64,000 nt of DNA from Rhodospirillaceae bacterium (GCA_022843945.1 JALHMR010000013.1:62001-126000), one strand, 5' to 3'. Counted from the first letter of the stretch, positions 1-9,289 are shown. Notes: generated by a model from the letters alone, not told the origin. Numbers and translations are program-made.

Positions 1-426
1 GTTACCCTGGCGGTTGCGGCCTGTGCCGCTACACCGGCCGAGCGGATCCAGGCGCGGCAGGACCTGATGCGCTCCAATAAGGCAGCCCTGATCGAACTCG
101 GGAAGATCACCTCCGGCGAAGCGCCGTGGAACGCGGAGGCGGCTCAGCGCTTCGCCGTGACGGTTATCAACAACGCCGTGAGGATTCCCGCCCTGACTGA
201 GAAGGGGACGGGGCCGGAAAGCGGCCGTACCCGGGCGCGGCCGGAAATCTGGACCGATCCGGATAATTTCGAAAGAGCGGCCTGGAACATCGAGGATCAG
301 GCCCGGGGCATCCTCGCCTTAGCCCGCGTCGGCGACGAAGCGGGCGTGCGGGCGCGTCTGACGCGGCTGGAGAAAGACTGCGACGGCTGCCACAGCCGCT
401 TCATGTTTCCCGAATTCCCGCGCTAA
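1..426 (+). CDS. cytochrome c' family protein (5' end outside window)
   Basis: The frame is open from base 1, so the start lies upstream. The first residues (VTLAVAAC) look like the end of a signal peptide, and VAAC would fit a lipobox. The mature part is helical and carries a single haem motif CDGCH near the C-terminus followed by about ten residues, the arrangement of class II cytochromes (cytochrome c', Cytochrom_C_2), which are periplasmic haem proteins that bind haem through a C-terminal CxxCH. An internal Met at base 67 exists but would cut off the export signal. The last 4 bases overlap the convergent nucleoside hydrolase gene. Exact role (electron transfer or NO binding) cannot be told. 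Confidence 0.75.
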   Translation, partial: VTLAVAACAATPAERIQARQDLMRSNKAALIELGKITSGEAPWNAEAAQRFAVTVINNAVRIPALTEKGTGPESGRTRARPEIWTDPDNFERAAWNIEDQARGILALARVGDEAGVRARLTRLEKDCDGCHSRFMFPEFPR

Positions 427-1352
427 CCGAGCCGGGCCAGCCGCTCGCTGAGAAGCTTGAAGAAGCCCTCGGCATCGATACGCTCGATGACCGTGGCGTT
501 GGGCTTTTCGCCCAGCCGGCCCCACCAGTCGACCACCGTCTGCCCGAGGGTCAGCGGCGATTCGGTTTCAACCGCCACGAAACATTCCTTGCCGGCGAAG
601 AGCGTCGGGTCGATCAGCCAGGCGATGACGCAGGGGTCGTGCAGCGGCAGGCCGACCGCGCCGTAGCGCATCGGATTGTAGCGGTCCGGGAAGTCGCACC
701 AGCCGGAGGCAGCCGCCCCTCTCTTGCCGGCGGCCCGGAAGCCGCGGCAGTGCTCGGCATTGACCAGCGCCTTGTGGGTGACATCGAGCCCGAACATGGT
801 GATCGGCGCGCCCGCCGCGAAAACCAGGGCGGCCGCCTCGGGGTCGGCATGGATATTGAATTCCGCCACCGGCGTGACATTGCCGCCCTTCGAGGCCCCG
901 CCCATGAGCACGATGCGCCGTACCCGCTTGACGATCTCCGGCGCCCAGGTGAAGGCCTCGGCCAGGTTGGTCAGCGGCCCGAGAGCGCAAAGCGTCACGT
1001 CGTTACGCGTGCGCAGGGTCTCGACCAGGACCTCGACGGCATGCCGGGGCTCGACGGGCCGCCTTGCGGGCGGCAGATCGAAGCCCTGCAGGCCCGACGG
1101 CCCATGCACCCGCACGGCATGGATGCCTGGCCGGCGCAGCGGCCGGTCGCTGCCGGCGAAGACGGGCAGCTCGGGCCAGCCGGCGAACTCGACCAGGGCC
1201 CGGGCGTTGGCGGCGTTCACCGCCAGCGGCACGTTGCCGTGCACCGTGGTGATGCCCAGCACTTCGAGCTCGGGCGACGCCAGGGCCAGCAGCAGGGCCA
1301 CGGCATCGTCCTGGCCGGGATCGCAGTCTATGATGATGGGCAGGGGCGCCAT
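423..1352 (-). CDS. inosine-uridine preferring nucleoside hydrolase
   Basis: This 309-residue protein begins MAPLPIIIDCDPGQDD. The DxDPGxDD signature near residues 9-16 is the calcium-binding motif of the IunH family, which cleaves the N-glycosidic bond of ribonucleosides to give ribose and a free base. The TTVHGN stretch and the late HDP motif (LPLHDPCVIAWL) are also typical. I chose the ATG at 1352 because it lies eight residues before the metal motif, as in homologues; an in-frame start 36 bases upstream adds residues without family similarity. It is probably cytoplasmic (no signal peptide) and serves nucleoside salvage. It is divergent from the glutamine-synthetase-like gene. Confidence 0.85.
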   Translation of the reverse strand: MAPLPIIIDCDPGQDDAVALLLALASPELEVLGITTVHGNVPLAVNAANARALVEFAGWPELPVFAGSDRPLRRPGIHAVRVHGPSGLQGFDLPPARRPVEPRHAVEVLVETLRTRNDVTLCALGPLTNLAEAFTWAPEIVKRVRRIVLMGGASKGGNVTPVAEFNIHADPEAAALVFAAGAPITMFGLDVTHKALVNAEHCRGFRAAGKRGAAASGWCDFPDRYNPMRYGAVGLPLHDPCVIAWLIDPTLFAGKECFVAVETESPLTLGQTVVDWWGRLGEKPNATVIERIDAEGFFKLLSERLARLG

Positions 1353-1455
1353 GGGTCCGCACTCTAGCCAGTTGCGCGGCCTTCCCAAACCGGCGCGGTT
1401 CGTTTAGTTACGGATTTATGACAGCGCCCGAACAGGGCGCCAATTCGGGGGGTTC

Positions 1456-2835
1456 ATGCAGCCGAGCCAGGTCAAGACCGCGGACGACGCGCGGCGTATC
1501 GTACGTGAGCGCAACCTGTCGCATGTGAAGGTTGGCGTCTTCGACATCGACGGCATCATGCGCGGCAAGTACCTGCACCGCGACAAGTTCTTCTCCGCCC
1601 TCGACGGCGGCATGGGCTTCTGCGACGTCGTGCTCGGCTGGGATTCGAACGACCAGCTCTACGACAACGCCACCTACACCGGCTGGCACACCGCCTACCC
1701 GGACGCGCCCGTCCGCCTGCTGCCCGACACCTGCCGCGACCTGCCCTTCGAGAACACGCTGCTCTTCCTCGGTGAGTTCTCCGATAAGGCCGAGCCGATC
1801 TGCCCGCGCGGCATCCTGCGCAGGGTCCTCGCCAAGGCCGACAAGATGGGCTTCGACGTCTGGTCCGCCGTCGAGTACGAGTTCTTCGTCTTCGACGAGA
1901 CGCCGCACAGCATCCGCGCCAAGCGCTACCGCGACCTCAAGCCACTCTCACCCGGCTTCTTCGGCTACTCGGTGCTGCGCAACTCGGTCCATGCCGAATG
2001 GTACCAAGACATGCTCAATACCTGCGAAGCGATGGACATGCCCATCGAGGGCCTGCACACCGAGACGGGTGCGGGCGTCCTCGAAGCCGCGATCCGCGTC
2101 GACAGCGGCATCCGCAGCGCCGACAAGGCGGCCCTGTTCAAGACCTTCATCAAGGTGATCGCCCAGCGCCGCAACCTGCTCGCCAGCTTCATGGCCAAAT
2201 GGTCGAAGGACTGGCCGGGCTGCGGCGGGCATATCCACATGTCGCTGCAGAGAAAGGGGGCGGGCAAGAAAGGCGCCACCTCGGCCTTCTACGACGAGAA
2301 GGCGCCGCACAAGATGAGCGAGACGATGCGCCAGTTCGTCGCCGGCCAGCAGGCGCTGATGCCGGAACTGCTGGCCATGGTGGCGCCGACGGTGAACTCC
2401 TTCCGCCGTCTGATTCCCGGCTTCTGGGCGCCGACCTCGGCGACCTGGGGTGTCGAGAACCGCACCACGGCGCTGCGCGTCATCCCCGGCTCGGCCAAGT
2501 CGCAGCGCGTCGAATTCCGCGTCGCCGCCGCCGACGGCAATCCCTACCTGTCCTGCGCCGCGGCGCTGGCCTCGGGCCTGTGGGGCATCGAGAACAAGCT
2601 CAAGCTCGGCGAGCCGGTCCAGGGCAACTCCTACGACAAGAAGCACCCGGCCAAGCTCGACTTGCCGCGCACCCTGATGGAAGCCTCCGAACGGCTGAAG
2701 GGATCGAAGGCCGCCCGCGCGCTGTTCGGCGATGCCTTCGTCGAGCACTACGCCGCCTCGCGCAACTGGGAAGAGCGCGAGTTCCGCAAGGCGATCACCG
2801 ACTGGGAACTGGAACGCTACTTCGAGATCATCTGA
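1456..2835 (+). CDS. glutamine synthetase family ligase (gamma-glutamylamide synthetase-like)
   Basis: A 459-residue protein with the glutamine synthetase fold. An N-terminal beta-grasp segment (VGVFDIDGIMRGKYL) is followed by the catalytic motifs YEFFVFDE, GGHIHMSL (metal and ATP site) and ENRTTALRVI (arginine loop). The length and the DIDGxxRGK opening suit the PuuA/FluG-like branch, which joins glutamate to amines or acts on related substrates, better than housekeeping GlnA, which is slightly longer. The stop is 3 bases before an aldehyde dehydrogenase ATG, so the two are cotranscribed. The pairing recalls gamma-glutamylation pathways for polyamine or ethanolamine breakdown, where the ligase product is oxidised by a dehydrogenase. 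The substrate is inferred only. Confidence 0.85.
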   Translation: MQPSQVKTADDARRIVRERNLSHVKVGVFDIDGIMRGKYLHRDKFFSALDGGMGFCDVVLGWDSNDQLYDNATYTGWHTAYPDAPVRLLPDTCRDLPFENTLLFLGEFSDKAEPICPRGILRRVLAKADKMGFDVWSAVEYEFFVFDETPHSIRAKRYRDLKPLSPGFFGYSVLRNSVHAEWYQDMLNTCEAMDMPIEGLHTETGAGVLEAAIRVDSGIRSADKAALFKTFIKVIAQRRNLLASFMAKWSKDWPGCGGHIHMSLQRKGAGKKGATSAFYDEKAPHKMSETMRQFVAGQQALMPELLAMVAPTVNSFRRLIPGFWAPTSATWGVENRTTALRVIPGSAKSQRVEFRVAAADGNPYLSCAAALASGLWGIENKLKLGEPVQGNSYDKKHPAKLDLPRTLMEASERLKGSKAARALFGDAFVEHYAASRNWEEREFRKAITDWELERYFEII

Positions 2836-2838
2836 AAC

Positions 2839-4227
2839 ATGCCCTCTCTCAAGACTGTCTCGCCGATCGACGGATCGGTGGTGTGCGAACGGCCTCTTGC
2901 TTCAGCAAGCGACATTGCCGCCGCTCTCAAGGCCGCCCGCAAAGGCGCTGCTGCCTGGCGCAACACGAAGGTGGCCGAGCGCTGCGCGCTGCTGTCCCGC
3001 TTCGTCGAGGCGATGGAGGCGAAGAAGCCCGCCATCGCCGAGGAACTCACGCGGCAGATGGGCCGGCCGATCAAGTACACGCCCGGCGAGGTCGGCGGCC
3101 TGGCCGAGCGTTCGCGCTTCATGATCGGCGCCGCCCCGTCCGCACTCGCCGATGAGACGCTCGAGCCCAAGGAGAATTTCACCCGCTTCATCCGCCACGA
3201 GCCTCTGGGCGTGGTGTTCGTGGTGGCGCCGTGGAACTACCCGTACCTGACGGCAGTCAACGCCGTGGTACCGGCCCTGCTCGCCGGCAACGCGGTGATC
3301 CTCAAGCATTCGGCCCAGACGCCGCTGGTCGCCGAGCGCTTCGCCGAGGGCTTCAAGGCGGCCGGCCTGCCAGCCGGCGTCTTCGAGGTGCTGCACCTGT
3401 CCCACGCCGACACCGAAGCGGTGATCCGCAGCCCGGAGGTCGATTTCGTCTGTTTCACCGGCTCGGTGGAAGGCGGCCACGCCGTGCAGCGCGCCGCCTC
3501 GGAGCGTTTCATCGGCACCGGCCTCGAACTCGGTGGTAAGGACCCGGCCTATGTGCGAGCCGATGCTAACCTGGCCCACGCGGTCGAGAACCTGGTCGAT
3601 GGCGCCTTCTTCAATTCCGGACAGTCGTGCTGCGGCATCGAGCGGATCTACGTTCACGCTGCCGTCTACGACAAGTTCGTCGAGGGTTTCGTGGCGCTCA
3701 CCAAGCAGTACAAGCTCGGCAACCCGCTCGACGCGGAAACGACGCTCGGGCCGATGGTCCGCGCTTCGGCCGCCGATTTCGTGAGGGGCCAGATCGCCGA
3801 CGCGGTGAAGGCCGGCGCCAAGGCCCATATCGACCCAAAGAGCTTCGCCGCGGACAAGCCGGGCACGGCCTACCTGGCGCCCCAGGTGCTGACCGGCGTC
3901 GACCATTCGATGCGCGTGATGACCGAGGAAAGCTTCGGCCCGGTCATCGGCATCATGAAGGTCGGCTCGGATGACGAGGCGATCAGGCTGATGAACGACA
4001 GCCAGTACGGCCTGACCGCCGCCATCTGGACCGAGGATGCCGACGCCGCCCTGCGCATCGGCGACGCGGTCGAGACCGGCACCTGGTTCATGAACCGCTG
4101 CGACTATCTCGATCCCGCACTCGCCTGGACGGGGGTCAAGGATTCAGGTCGCGGCTGCACCCTGTCGAAGCTGGGGTTCGACTACCTGACAAGGCCGAAA
4201 TCGTTTCACCTGCGCACGAAAACCTAG
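2839..4227 (+). CDS. NAD(P)-dependent aldehyde dehydrogenase
   Basis: A 462-residue ALDH-superfamily enzyme. Visible motifs are the cofactor-domain PWNYP, the FTGS nucleotide-binding turn, the general-base segment LELGGKDP (Glu) and the catalytic cysteine segment NSGQSCC. It oxidises an aldehyde to the acid. The 3-base spacing after the glutamine-synthetase-like gene implies translational coupling and a shared pathway, probably oxidation of an aldehyde derived from an amine or a gamma-glutamyl-amine. The last four bases overlap the convergent LysE gene. It is shorter than typical approximately 490-residue ALDHs but is complete at both ends and resembles the succinate-semialdehyde/AldA-like subgroup. 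Confidence 0.9.
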   Translation: MPSLKTVSPIDGSVVCERPLASASDIAAALKAARKGAAAWRNTKVAERCALLSRFVEAMEAKKPAIAEELTRQMGRPIKYTPGEVGGLAERSRFMIGAAPSALADETLEPKENFTRFIRHEPLGVVFVVAPWNYPYLTAVNAVVPALLAGNAVILKHSAQTPLVAERFAEGFKAAGLPAGVFEVLHLSHADTEAVIRSPEVDFVCFTGSVEGGHAVQRAASERFIGTGLELGGKDPAYVRADANLAHAVENLVDGAFFNSGQSCCGIERIYVHAAVYDKFVEGFVALTKQYKLGNPLDAETTLGPMVRASAADFVRGQIADAVKAGAKAHIDPKSFAADKPGTAYLAPQVLTGVDHSMRVMTEESFGPVIGIMKVGSDDEAIRLMNDSQYGLTAAIWTEDADAALRIGDAVETGTWFMNRCDYLDPALAWTGVKDSGRGCTLSKLGFDYLTRPKSFHLRTKT

Positions 4228-4862
4228 CGCCGCGCTTCCGTCGCCATCTTGAAGGCCAGGCCGGCGAGCACCGTGCCCATCAGCCAGCGCTGCACCAGCA
4301 GCCAGACCGGCCGCCCGGCCAGGAATCCGGCGATGCTGCCGGCGGCGATGGCGATCAGGGCATTCACCGTGACGCTGATGCCGATCTGGGTGAAGCCGAG
4401 GACCAGCGACTGGGTCAGCACGCCGGCCGCATCCTCCGGCGCCGAGAGGAACTGCGGCAGCAGCGCCAGGTAGAGCATGGCTATTTTGGGATTGAGCAGG
4501 TTGGTGACCAAGCCCATGGCGAAGAGCCGGCGCGGGCTGTCCTGCGGCAGGAACTGGACCTCGAAGGGCGAGCGGCCGCCGGGCTTCACCGCCTGCCAGG
4601 CCAGCCACAGCAGATACGCCGCCCCGGCGAAGCGCAGCGCGTCGTAGGCATAGGGCACGGCGAAGAGCAGCGCCGTGATGCCGAAGGCGGCGCAGAGCAT
4701 GTAGACCACGAAGCCCAGCGCCACGCCACCGAGCGAGATGATCCCGGCCCAGCGCCCCTGACAGAGCGAGCGCGAGATCAGGTAGATCATGTTCGGTCCC
4801 GGCGTCAGGACCATGCCGAGGGAGACGAGAGCGAAGGCGACGAGGTTGGCGGTGGTGGGCAT
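4224..4862 (-). CDS. LysE/RhtB family amino-acid exporter
   Basis: A 212-residue integral membrane protein with the LysE-family opening: a first helix, then TPGPNMIYLISRSLCQGR, then about five further hydrophobic helices. Members export amino acids and derivatives (lysine, homoserine, threonine) and are 190-220 residues long. ATG at 4862 lies 4 bases after the stop of the transglutaminase-like gene on the same strand, so the two probably form an operon read leftward. It converges on the aldehyde dehydrogenase. The substrate cannot be told. Confidence 0.9.
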   Translation of the reverse strand: MPTTANLVAFALVSLGMVLTPGPNMIYLISRSLCQGRWAGIISLGGVALGFVVYMLCAAFGITALLFAVPYAYDALRFAGAAYLLWLAWQAVKPGGRSPFEVQFLPQDSPRRLFAMGLVTNLLNPKIAMLYLALLPQFLSAPEDAAGVLTQSLVLGFTQIGISVTVNALIAIAAGSIAGFLAGRPVWLLVQRWLMGTVLAGLAFKMATEARR

Positions 4863-4865
4863 GAC

Positions 4866-5975
4866 CTACGCGGTGATCTCCCGGGTGGTGATCTGGTACT
4901 TGAAGGCGTCGGGGTCGAGATGGTCGAGCGCACCCTTGGGCGTCTCGGCATGCGGATACATGAAGAAGCTGATCGGCTCCTTGGTCTTGGTGCCCACCGC
5001 CGGCACGGTCAGGTGGAAATCGCGGGCGTAGTTGAAGCCCACCCAGTTCATCTCCCAACTGCCGAACAGCCGCTTGCGGATCATCTGGGCGTGCGGGCTG
5101 TCGATGGCGACGTCCTCTTCCAGCACGACCTTGCGCACGTCGGCCGGGTCGACGGCGATCCAGCCCTGGCCCGGGATGTGGACCTCCGCGCGGCAATGCT
5201 GGGCGCGCGTGATGTTGCTGCCGCCCACGCTCAGGCTCTTGGTCAGCTTGCCCGAACCGCAGCGGATGCCGAAGATCTCGCGCGCCGGCAGGCCGGCGGC
5301 CCGCGCCAGCCCGACATAGAGCGAATTGATGTCGGCGCATTTGCCGCCGAGATCGCCGGTCTCGAGCATGAACTTGATGTCACCGATGCCGCAGCCGCGC
5401 GTCTTGGGGTTGCGGAAGGTGTTGTCGACCACCCAGTCGTAGATGGCCCGCGCCCGGTCCATGGGCCGCGGAATACCGGCGGTGATCTTGCGCGCCGTCT
5501 CGCCGACGATGCCGTCGACCGGCATGCTGGGCGAGGGCTTGAGGTAGACGGCGAGCTCCCTGGCGTCGCCCTTGCCGGCGAGATTGGTCTTGCCGGTCGG
5601 GTCGTAGACGCGGTCGCGGGTCGCCACGCGCGTGACGATCTCGATCGTCGGCTCGGTGGCCGATGTCGGCCATTCGGTCTGCAGGATCGGCGCGCCGTAG
5701 ATCTCGTCCTGGTAGACCCGCACCGGAACCGCGGTCGAGCGCAGCTCGACTCCCAGGGCCCGCTGGTATTCGCCGGCGCTGTGCGGCAGCGGCAACCAGA
5801 GCTTCGCCGGGGCGCTGCGGTCGGTGAGCGTCACCGTGTAGGTGAGCTCGAACTCGCGCCAGCGCGCGGCGGCAGCGCCGGGTGCTGCCGTCTGGCCGAA
5901 AGCGGGGAACGACCCGAAGCTGCCGGCGGCCCCCAAGGCAGCGGCAGTCGAGAACAGGAACTGGCGGCGCTTCAT
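4866..5975 (-). CDS. exported transglutaminase-like cysteine peptidase domain protein
   Basis: A 369-residue protein starting MKRRQFLFS, a twin-arginine (Tat) signal with RRxFL, a hydrophobic stretch and an AFGQ-A cleavage region. The mature part holds a transglutaminase-like triad: Cys in GGKCADINSLYVGLARAAG, His in the ITRAQHCRAEV segment and Asp in WIAVDPADV. Such periplasmic domains are often peptidases or amidases. The start at 5975 is fixed by a strong GGGAGGAAA ribosome site 5 bases upstream; longer in-frame extensions to 6761 run over the divergent alcohol dehydrogenase and are spurious. It is followed immediately by the LysE gene. Substrate unknown. Confidence 0.8.
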   Translation of the reverse strand: MKRRQFLFSTAAALGAAGSFGSFPAFGQTAAPGAAAARWREFELTYTVTLTDRSAPAKLWLPLPHSAGEYQRALGVELRSTAVPVRVYQDEIYGAPILQTEWPTSATEPTIEIVTRVATRDRVYDPTGKTNLAGKGDARELAVYLKPSPSMPVDGIVGETARKITAGIPRPMDRARAIYDWVVDNTFRNPKTRGCGIGDIKFMLETGDLGGKCADINSLYVGLARAAGLPAREIFGIRCGSGKLTKSLSVGGSNITRAQHCRAEVHIPGQGWIAVDPADVRKVVLEEDVAIDSPHAQMIRKRLFGSWEMNWVGFNYARDFHLTVPAVGTKTKEPISFFMYPHAETPKGALDHLDPDAFKYQITTREITA

Positions 5976-6104
5976 GGTTTCCTCCCGGCGGGACGGATTG
6001 CAGGCTGCAAGGGTATCGACGGTTCCCGGCGGCGACAAGGGCCGGGCTTGCAGCGCCGTGGCCGGCGGTGTATCGCCAAGGGCTTCGTACCAGGAAAGGC
6101 TTGG

Positions 6105-7277
6105 ATGACCGACGCAATCCCGCTCAAAGGCAACTGGAACTACCCGACCTCGATCCGCTTCGGCGCCGGCCGCATCGCCGAGCTGCCCCAGGCCTGCCAG
6201 ACGGCCGGCATCGGCAAGCCGCTGCTGGTCACCGATCCCGGTCTCGCCAGGCTGCCGATGATCGCGGCGGCCCTCAAGTCCTGCAAGGACGCCGGCCTGG
6301 GCGTGGCGCTGTTCTCGGATATCCGTGGCAACCCGGTGGCCAGGAACGTCGAGGATGGGCTCAAGGCCTTCCGTGCCGGCCAGCATGACGGCGTCATCGC
6401 CTTCGGCGGCGGCAGCGCGCTCGACTGCGCCAAGGTCATCGCCTTCATGGCCGGCCAGACGCGGCCGATGTGGGACTTCGAGGATGTCGGCGACTGGTGG
6501 ACCCGCGCCGATCCCGCCGGCATCAAGCCGGTGATCGCCGTGCCGACGACCTCGGGCACCGGCTCCGAGACCGGTCGCGCCGGCGTCATCACCGACGAGA
6601 CCACCCACACCAAGAAGATCATCTTCCACCCGAAGATGATGCCCGCCGTGGTCATCGCCGATCCGGAGCTGACCGTCGGCCTGCCGGCGCATATCACCGC
6701 GGCGACCGGCATGGACGCCCTCGCCCATTGCCTCGAAGCCTATTGCGCGCCGTTCTATCACCCCTACGCCGATGGTGTGGCGGTCGAGGGCACGCGCCTG
6801 GTCGCCGCCTGGCTACCCAAGGCGGTGGCCGACGGCAAGAACATCGAGGCCCGCAGCCACATGATGGCCGCCGCCGGCATGGGCTCGACCGCCTTCCAGA
6901 AGGGCCTTGGCGCCATCCATTCGCTCTCGCACCCGCTGGGCTCGGTGCTCGACACTCATCACGGCCTGACCAATGCGGTGGTCATGCCCTATGTCTTCGC
7001 CTTCAACCGCCCGGCGATCGAGGAGAAGATGGTGCGCCTCGGCCGTTATATCGGCCTCAAGGACGCTGGCTGGAACGGGGTGATGGACTGGGTCCTGGAT
7101 CTGCGCAAGCAGATCGGCATCCCGCACACGCTCAAGGATCTCGGCATGAGCGACAGCCACGTCGCCAAATTTTCCACCATGGCCGAGGCCGATCCCTGCA
7201 CCGGCGGCAACCCGGTGAAGGTCGGCGCCGCGGAGATGGCCCAGATGTACAAGGCCGCCCTGGCGGGCGCTCTCTGA
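6105..7277 (+). CDS. iron-containing (group III) alcohol dehydrogenase
   Basis: A 390-residue enzyme of the Fe-ADH family. GGGSALDCAK is the NAD-binding turn, PTTSGTGSE is the family signature, and the metal ligands sit in GMDALAHCLE (Asp, His) and in the segment around IHSLSHPLG and DTHHG (His, His). It interconverts alcohols and aldehydes or ketones. The ATG at 6105 follows AGGAAAGG; upstream in-frame codons overlap the divergent gene and are rejected. Its TGA shares a base with the ATG of the next gene (TGATG), so a hydrolase and a dehydrogenase are coupled, consistent with a small catabolic operon. Confidence 0.9.
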   Translation: MTDAIPLKGNWNYPTSIRFGAGRIAELPQACQTAGIGKPLLVTDPGLARLPMIAAALKSCKDAGLGVALFSDIRGNPVARNVEDGLKAFRAGQHDGVIAFGGGSALDCAKVIAFMAGQTRPMWDFEDVGDWWTRADPAGIKPVIAVPTTSGTGSETGRAGVITDETTHTKKIIFHPKMMPAVVIADPELTVGLPAHITAATGMDALAHCLEAYCAPFYHPYADGVAVEGTRLVAAWLPKAVADGKNIEARSHMMAAAGMGSTAFQKGLGAIHSLSHPLGSVLDTHHGLTNAVVMPYVFAFNRPAIEEKMVRLGRYIGLKDAGWNGVMDWVLDLRKQIGIPHTLKDLGMSDSHVAKFSTMAEADPCTGGNPVKVGAAEMAQMYKAALAGAL

Positions 7278-8065
7278 TGCCGACGGTCAAGGTGCCCGGC
7301 GCCTCGCTCCATTACCAGCTGCATGGCGACAGGGCGAAGCCCGCCGTGGTGCTGGCCCACGGCCGCGGCGGCAACGCGGCGAGCTGGTGGCAGCAGGTGC
7401 CCGTGTTCGCGGCCGACTACCATGTCGTCACCTTCGACCATCGCGGCTTCGCCCGCTCGCGCTGCGACAGCAAGGAGGGCTTCGATCCGCGGCGTTTTGC
7501 GGATGACCTCGCCGCGATCCTGGACGACGCGGGCATCCCGCGCGCGGCCCTGGTCTGCCAGTCGATGGGCGGGCGCACCGGCCTGGGCTTCGCGCTCAAA
7601 TTCCCGCAACGGGTGAAAGGCCTGGTGCTGTGCGGCACCACCGGCGGCCTCTACGACGAGACCATCGCCAAGGGCCTGGGCGACGTGCGCGGCGTGGCCG
7701 CCCAGGTCGGCGCGCTGGCGACCCTGGCGCTGGAGCCCACCTTCCCGCAGCGCCAGCCGGCCCTCGCCACCCTCTACGCCCAGATCCAGGCCTTCAATAC
7801 GGAGTTCGATTACGGCGGTCCGCCGATCCTCACCGCGCCGGAGACCCGCATCGATCCGGCGCAGCTCAAGGGCTGGTCGATTCCCACCCTGGTGCTCGGC
7901 GGCAGCAACGACCAGATCGTGGCCGCCTCGCTGCTGCCCTATCTGGCGAGGATGATTCCCGGTGCCGAACTCAAGGTGTTGCCCGGTCTCGGCCACTCGA
8001 CCTATTTCGAGGACGCCATGACCTTCAACGACCTGGTCGGCGATTTCCTGAAGAAGCACGCGTAG
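7277..8065 (+). CDS. alpha/beta hydrolase
   Basis: A 262-residue alpha/beta-fold hydrolase. The oxyanion-hole segment is LAHGRGGNAASW, the nucleophile Ser is in the elbow CQSMGG, and the catalytic His is in GLGHSTYFED near the C-terminus. Start is the ATG overlapping the stop of the Fe-alcohol dehydrogenase by one base, so it is translationally coupled to it. The family includes esterases, lactonases and C-C hydrolases of carbon catabolism. Substrate unknown. A block of palindromic repeats follows. Confidence 0.88.
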   Translation: MPTVKVPGASLHYQLHGDRAKPAVVLAHGRGGNAASWWQQVPVFAADYHVVTFDHRGFARSRCDSKEGFDPRRFADDLAAILDDAGIPRAALVCQSMGGRTGLGFALKFPQRVKGLVLCGTTGGLYDETIAKGLGDVRGVAAQVGALATLALEPTFPQRQPALATLYAQIQAFNTEFDYGGPPILTAPETRIDPAQLKGWSIPTLVLGGSNDQIVAASLLPYLARMIPGAELKVLPGLGHSTYFEDAMTFNDLVGDFLKKHA

Positions 8066-8287
8066 CCTCATCCCCTCATCCTGAGCTGCGGACCTCGCCC
8101 TTCGAGACGCAGCCGAGGACGGCTGCTCCTCAGGGTGAGGTCCGCAAGTCGAAGGACGAGACGCGGCCCCCAGTCTGTGCGCCGCGCAAGCGCGCGGCGG
8201 GGATTGGGACGGGGCGCTCCTCAGGATGAGGCTAAACGAAAACCTCACCCTGAGGAGCGAACGCAGTGAGCGTCTCGAAGGGTGGCC
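8066..8287. repeat. palindromic intergenic repeat block
   Basis: Between two gene ends the sequence alternates arms such as CTCATCCTGAG, CTCAGGGTGAGG, CTCAGGATGAGG and CTCACCCTGAGGAGCG, with TTCGAGACG and CGTCTCGAAGG inside. These are nested inverted repeats of a kind widespread in alphaproteobacterial intergenic DNA. It may fold on RNA and serve as a transcript end for the convergent genes on both sides. Confidence 0.7.
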
Positions 8288-9289
8288 TTATTCCGGCTTG
8301 ATGCCGGCGGCCTTGACCACCGCGGGCCAGCGCTGCAGCTCGCCCTTGACGAAGGTGTCGAACTGCTGCGGCGTGCCGCCGACGATCTGCGCCGCCTGGG
8401 CCTCGACGATGGCGTTGCGCACCGCCGGCACCTTCAGGATCTCGTTGAAGATGCCGTTGATGCGGGTGACCAGCGCCGGATCCATGCCGGCCGGCCCCGA
8501 GATGCCGTGCCAGACGTTGACGTCGAAGCCGCGCAGCGTCTGCGCCGCCGGCGGCGTATTGGGCAGCTGGGCGATCTGGGTCGGCGGCGTGCCGGCCAGC
8601 GCCCGGATCTTGCCTTCCCGGATCTGGCCGAGCGAGGTCGAGACGGTGATGATCGCCGTGTCCGCCTCGTTGCGCAGCAGGGCGGTAAGCATCTCGGCGC
8701 CCGAGCGGTAGACGACGTTCGTCACGTCGATCCCGGCCGTGCTGTTGAGATAGGCCATGAACAGGTGCGTCCAGTTGCCCAGCCCCGCCGAGGCATAGGT
8801 GAACTTGCCCGGCTGCTGCTTGGCCGCGGCGATGAACTCGGCCAGCGTGTTGTAGGGCAAGGTCGGCCGGATCAGCACGACCGCCGGCAGGTTGACCAGG
8901 TGGATGATGTGGGTGAACGCCTTGTTCGGGTCGTAGGGCAGGTTGGCCGCCAGGGTGTGCGACACGGCATTGGGCCCGACCTCGGCCAGGAACAGCGTGT
9001 AGCCGTCCGGCTTCTCGCGCACCGTGGCAGCGGCGGCGATGGTGCCGCCGGCCCCGACCCGGTTCTCGACCACCAGCGGCTGGCCGTTGGCCAGCGGCTG
9101 GAAGCCGTTGGACAGGTTGCGCGACAGGGTGTCCGCCGCGCCGCCCGGGCCCACCGGCACCAGCAGACGAACAGGCTTATCCGGCCACTGGGCCGCCGAT
9201 TGGGCGAAAGCGGTTGTGACGGCCAACGCGGCGACCGCGATGGTGGCGGCGCCGATCAGCCGACGGCGTACAAGGCTGGCGAATGACAT
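8288..9289 (-). CDS. tripartite tricarboxylate transporter substrate-binding protein (Bug/TctC family)
   Basis: A 333-residue periplasmic protein with a cleavable signal (hydrophobic core then AFAQSA). Its mature start WPDKPVRLLVPVGPGGAADTL matches the Bug family, whose PFxPGGxxD-type loop binds carboxylates; AGGTI, PDGYTL and a conserved ASAG segment follow. Such proteins deliver substrate to TctAB permeases or act as sensors. No tctA or tctB lies nearby, so it is an orphan here. ATG at 9289 follows GGGAGGAATTCACC, a good ribosome site. Confidence 0.9.
   Translation of the reverse strand: MSFASLVRRRLIGAATIAVAALAVTTAFAQSAAQWPDKPVRLLVPVGPGGAADTLSRNLSNGFQPLANGQPLVVENRVGAGGTIAAAATVREKPDGYTLFLAEVGPNAVSHTLAANLPYDPNKAFTHIIHLVNLPAVVLIRPTLPYNTLAEFIAAAKQQPGKFTYASAGLGNWTHLFMAYLNSTAGIDVTNVVYRSGAEMLTALLRNEADTAIITVSTSLGQIREGKIRALAGTPPTQIAQLPNTPPAAQTLRGFDVNVWHGISGPAGMDPALVTRINGIFNEILKVPAVRNAIVEAQAAQIVGGTPQQFDTFVKGELQRWPAVVKAAGIKPE

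Noticed and set aside
5976-6761. In-frame N-terminal extension of the transglutaminase-like protein and, on the other strand, of the Fe-alcohol dehydrogenase back to 4920
   Set aside because: Both are GC-driven open frames over the divergent gene. Signal peptide, ribosome sites and family starts place the true starts at 5975 and 6105.
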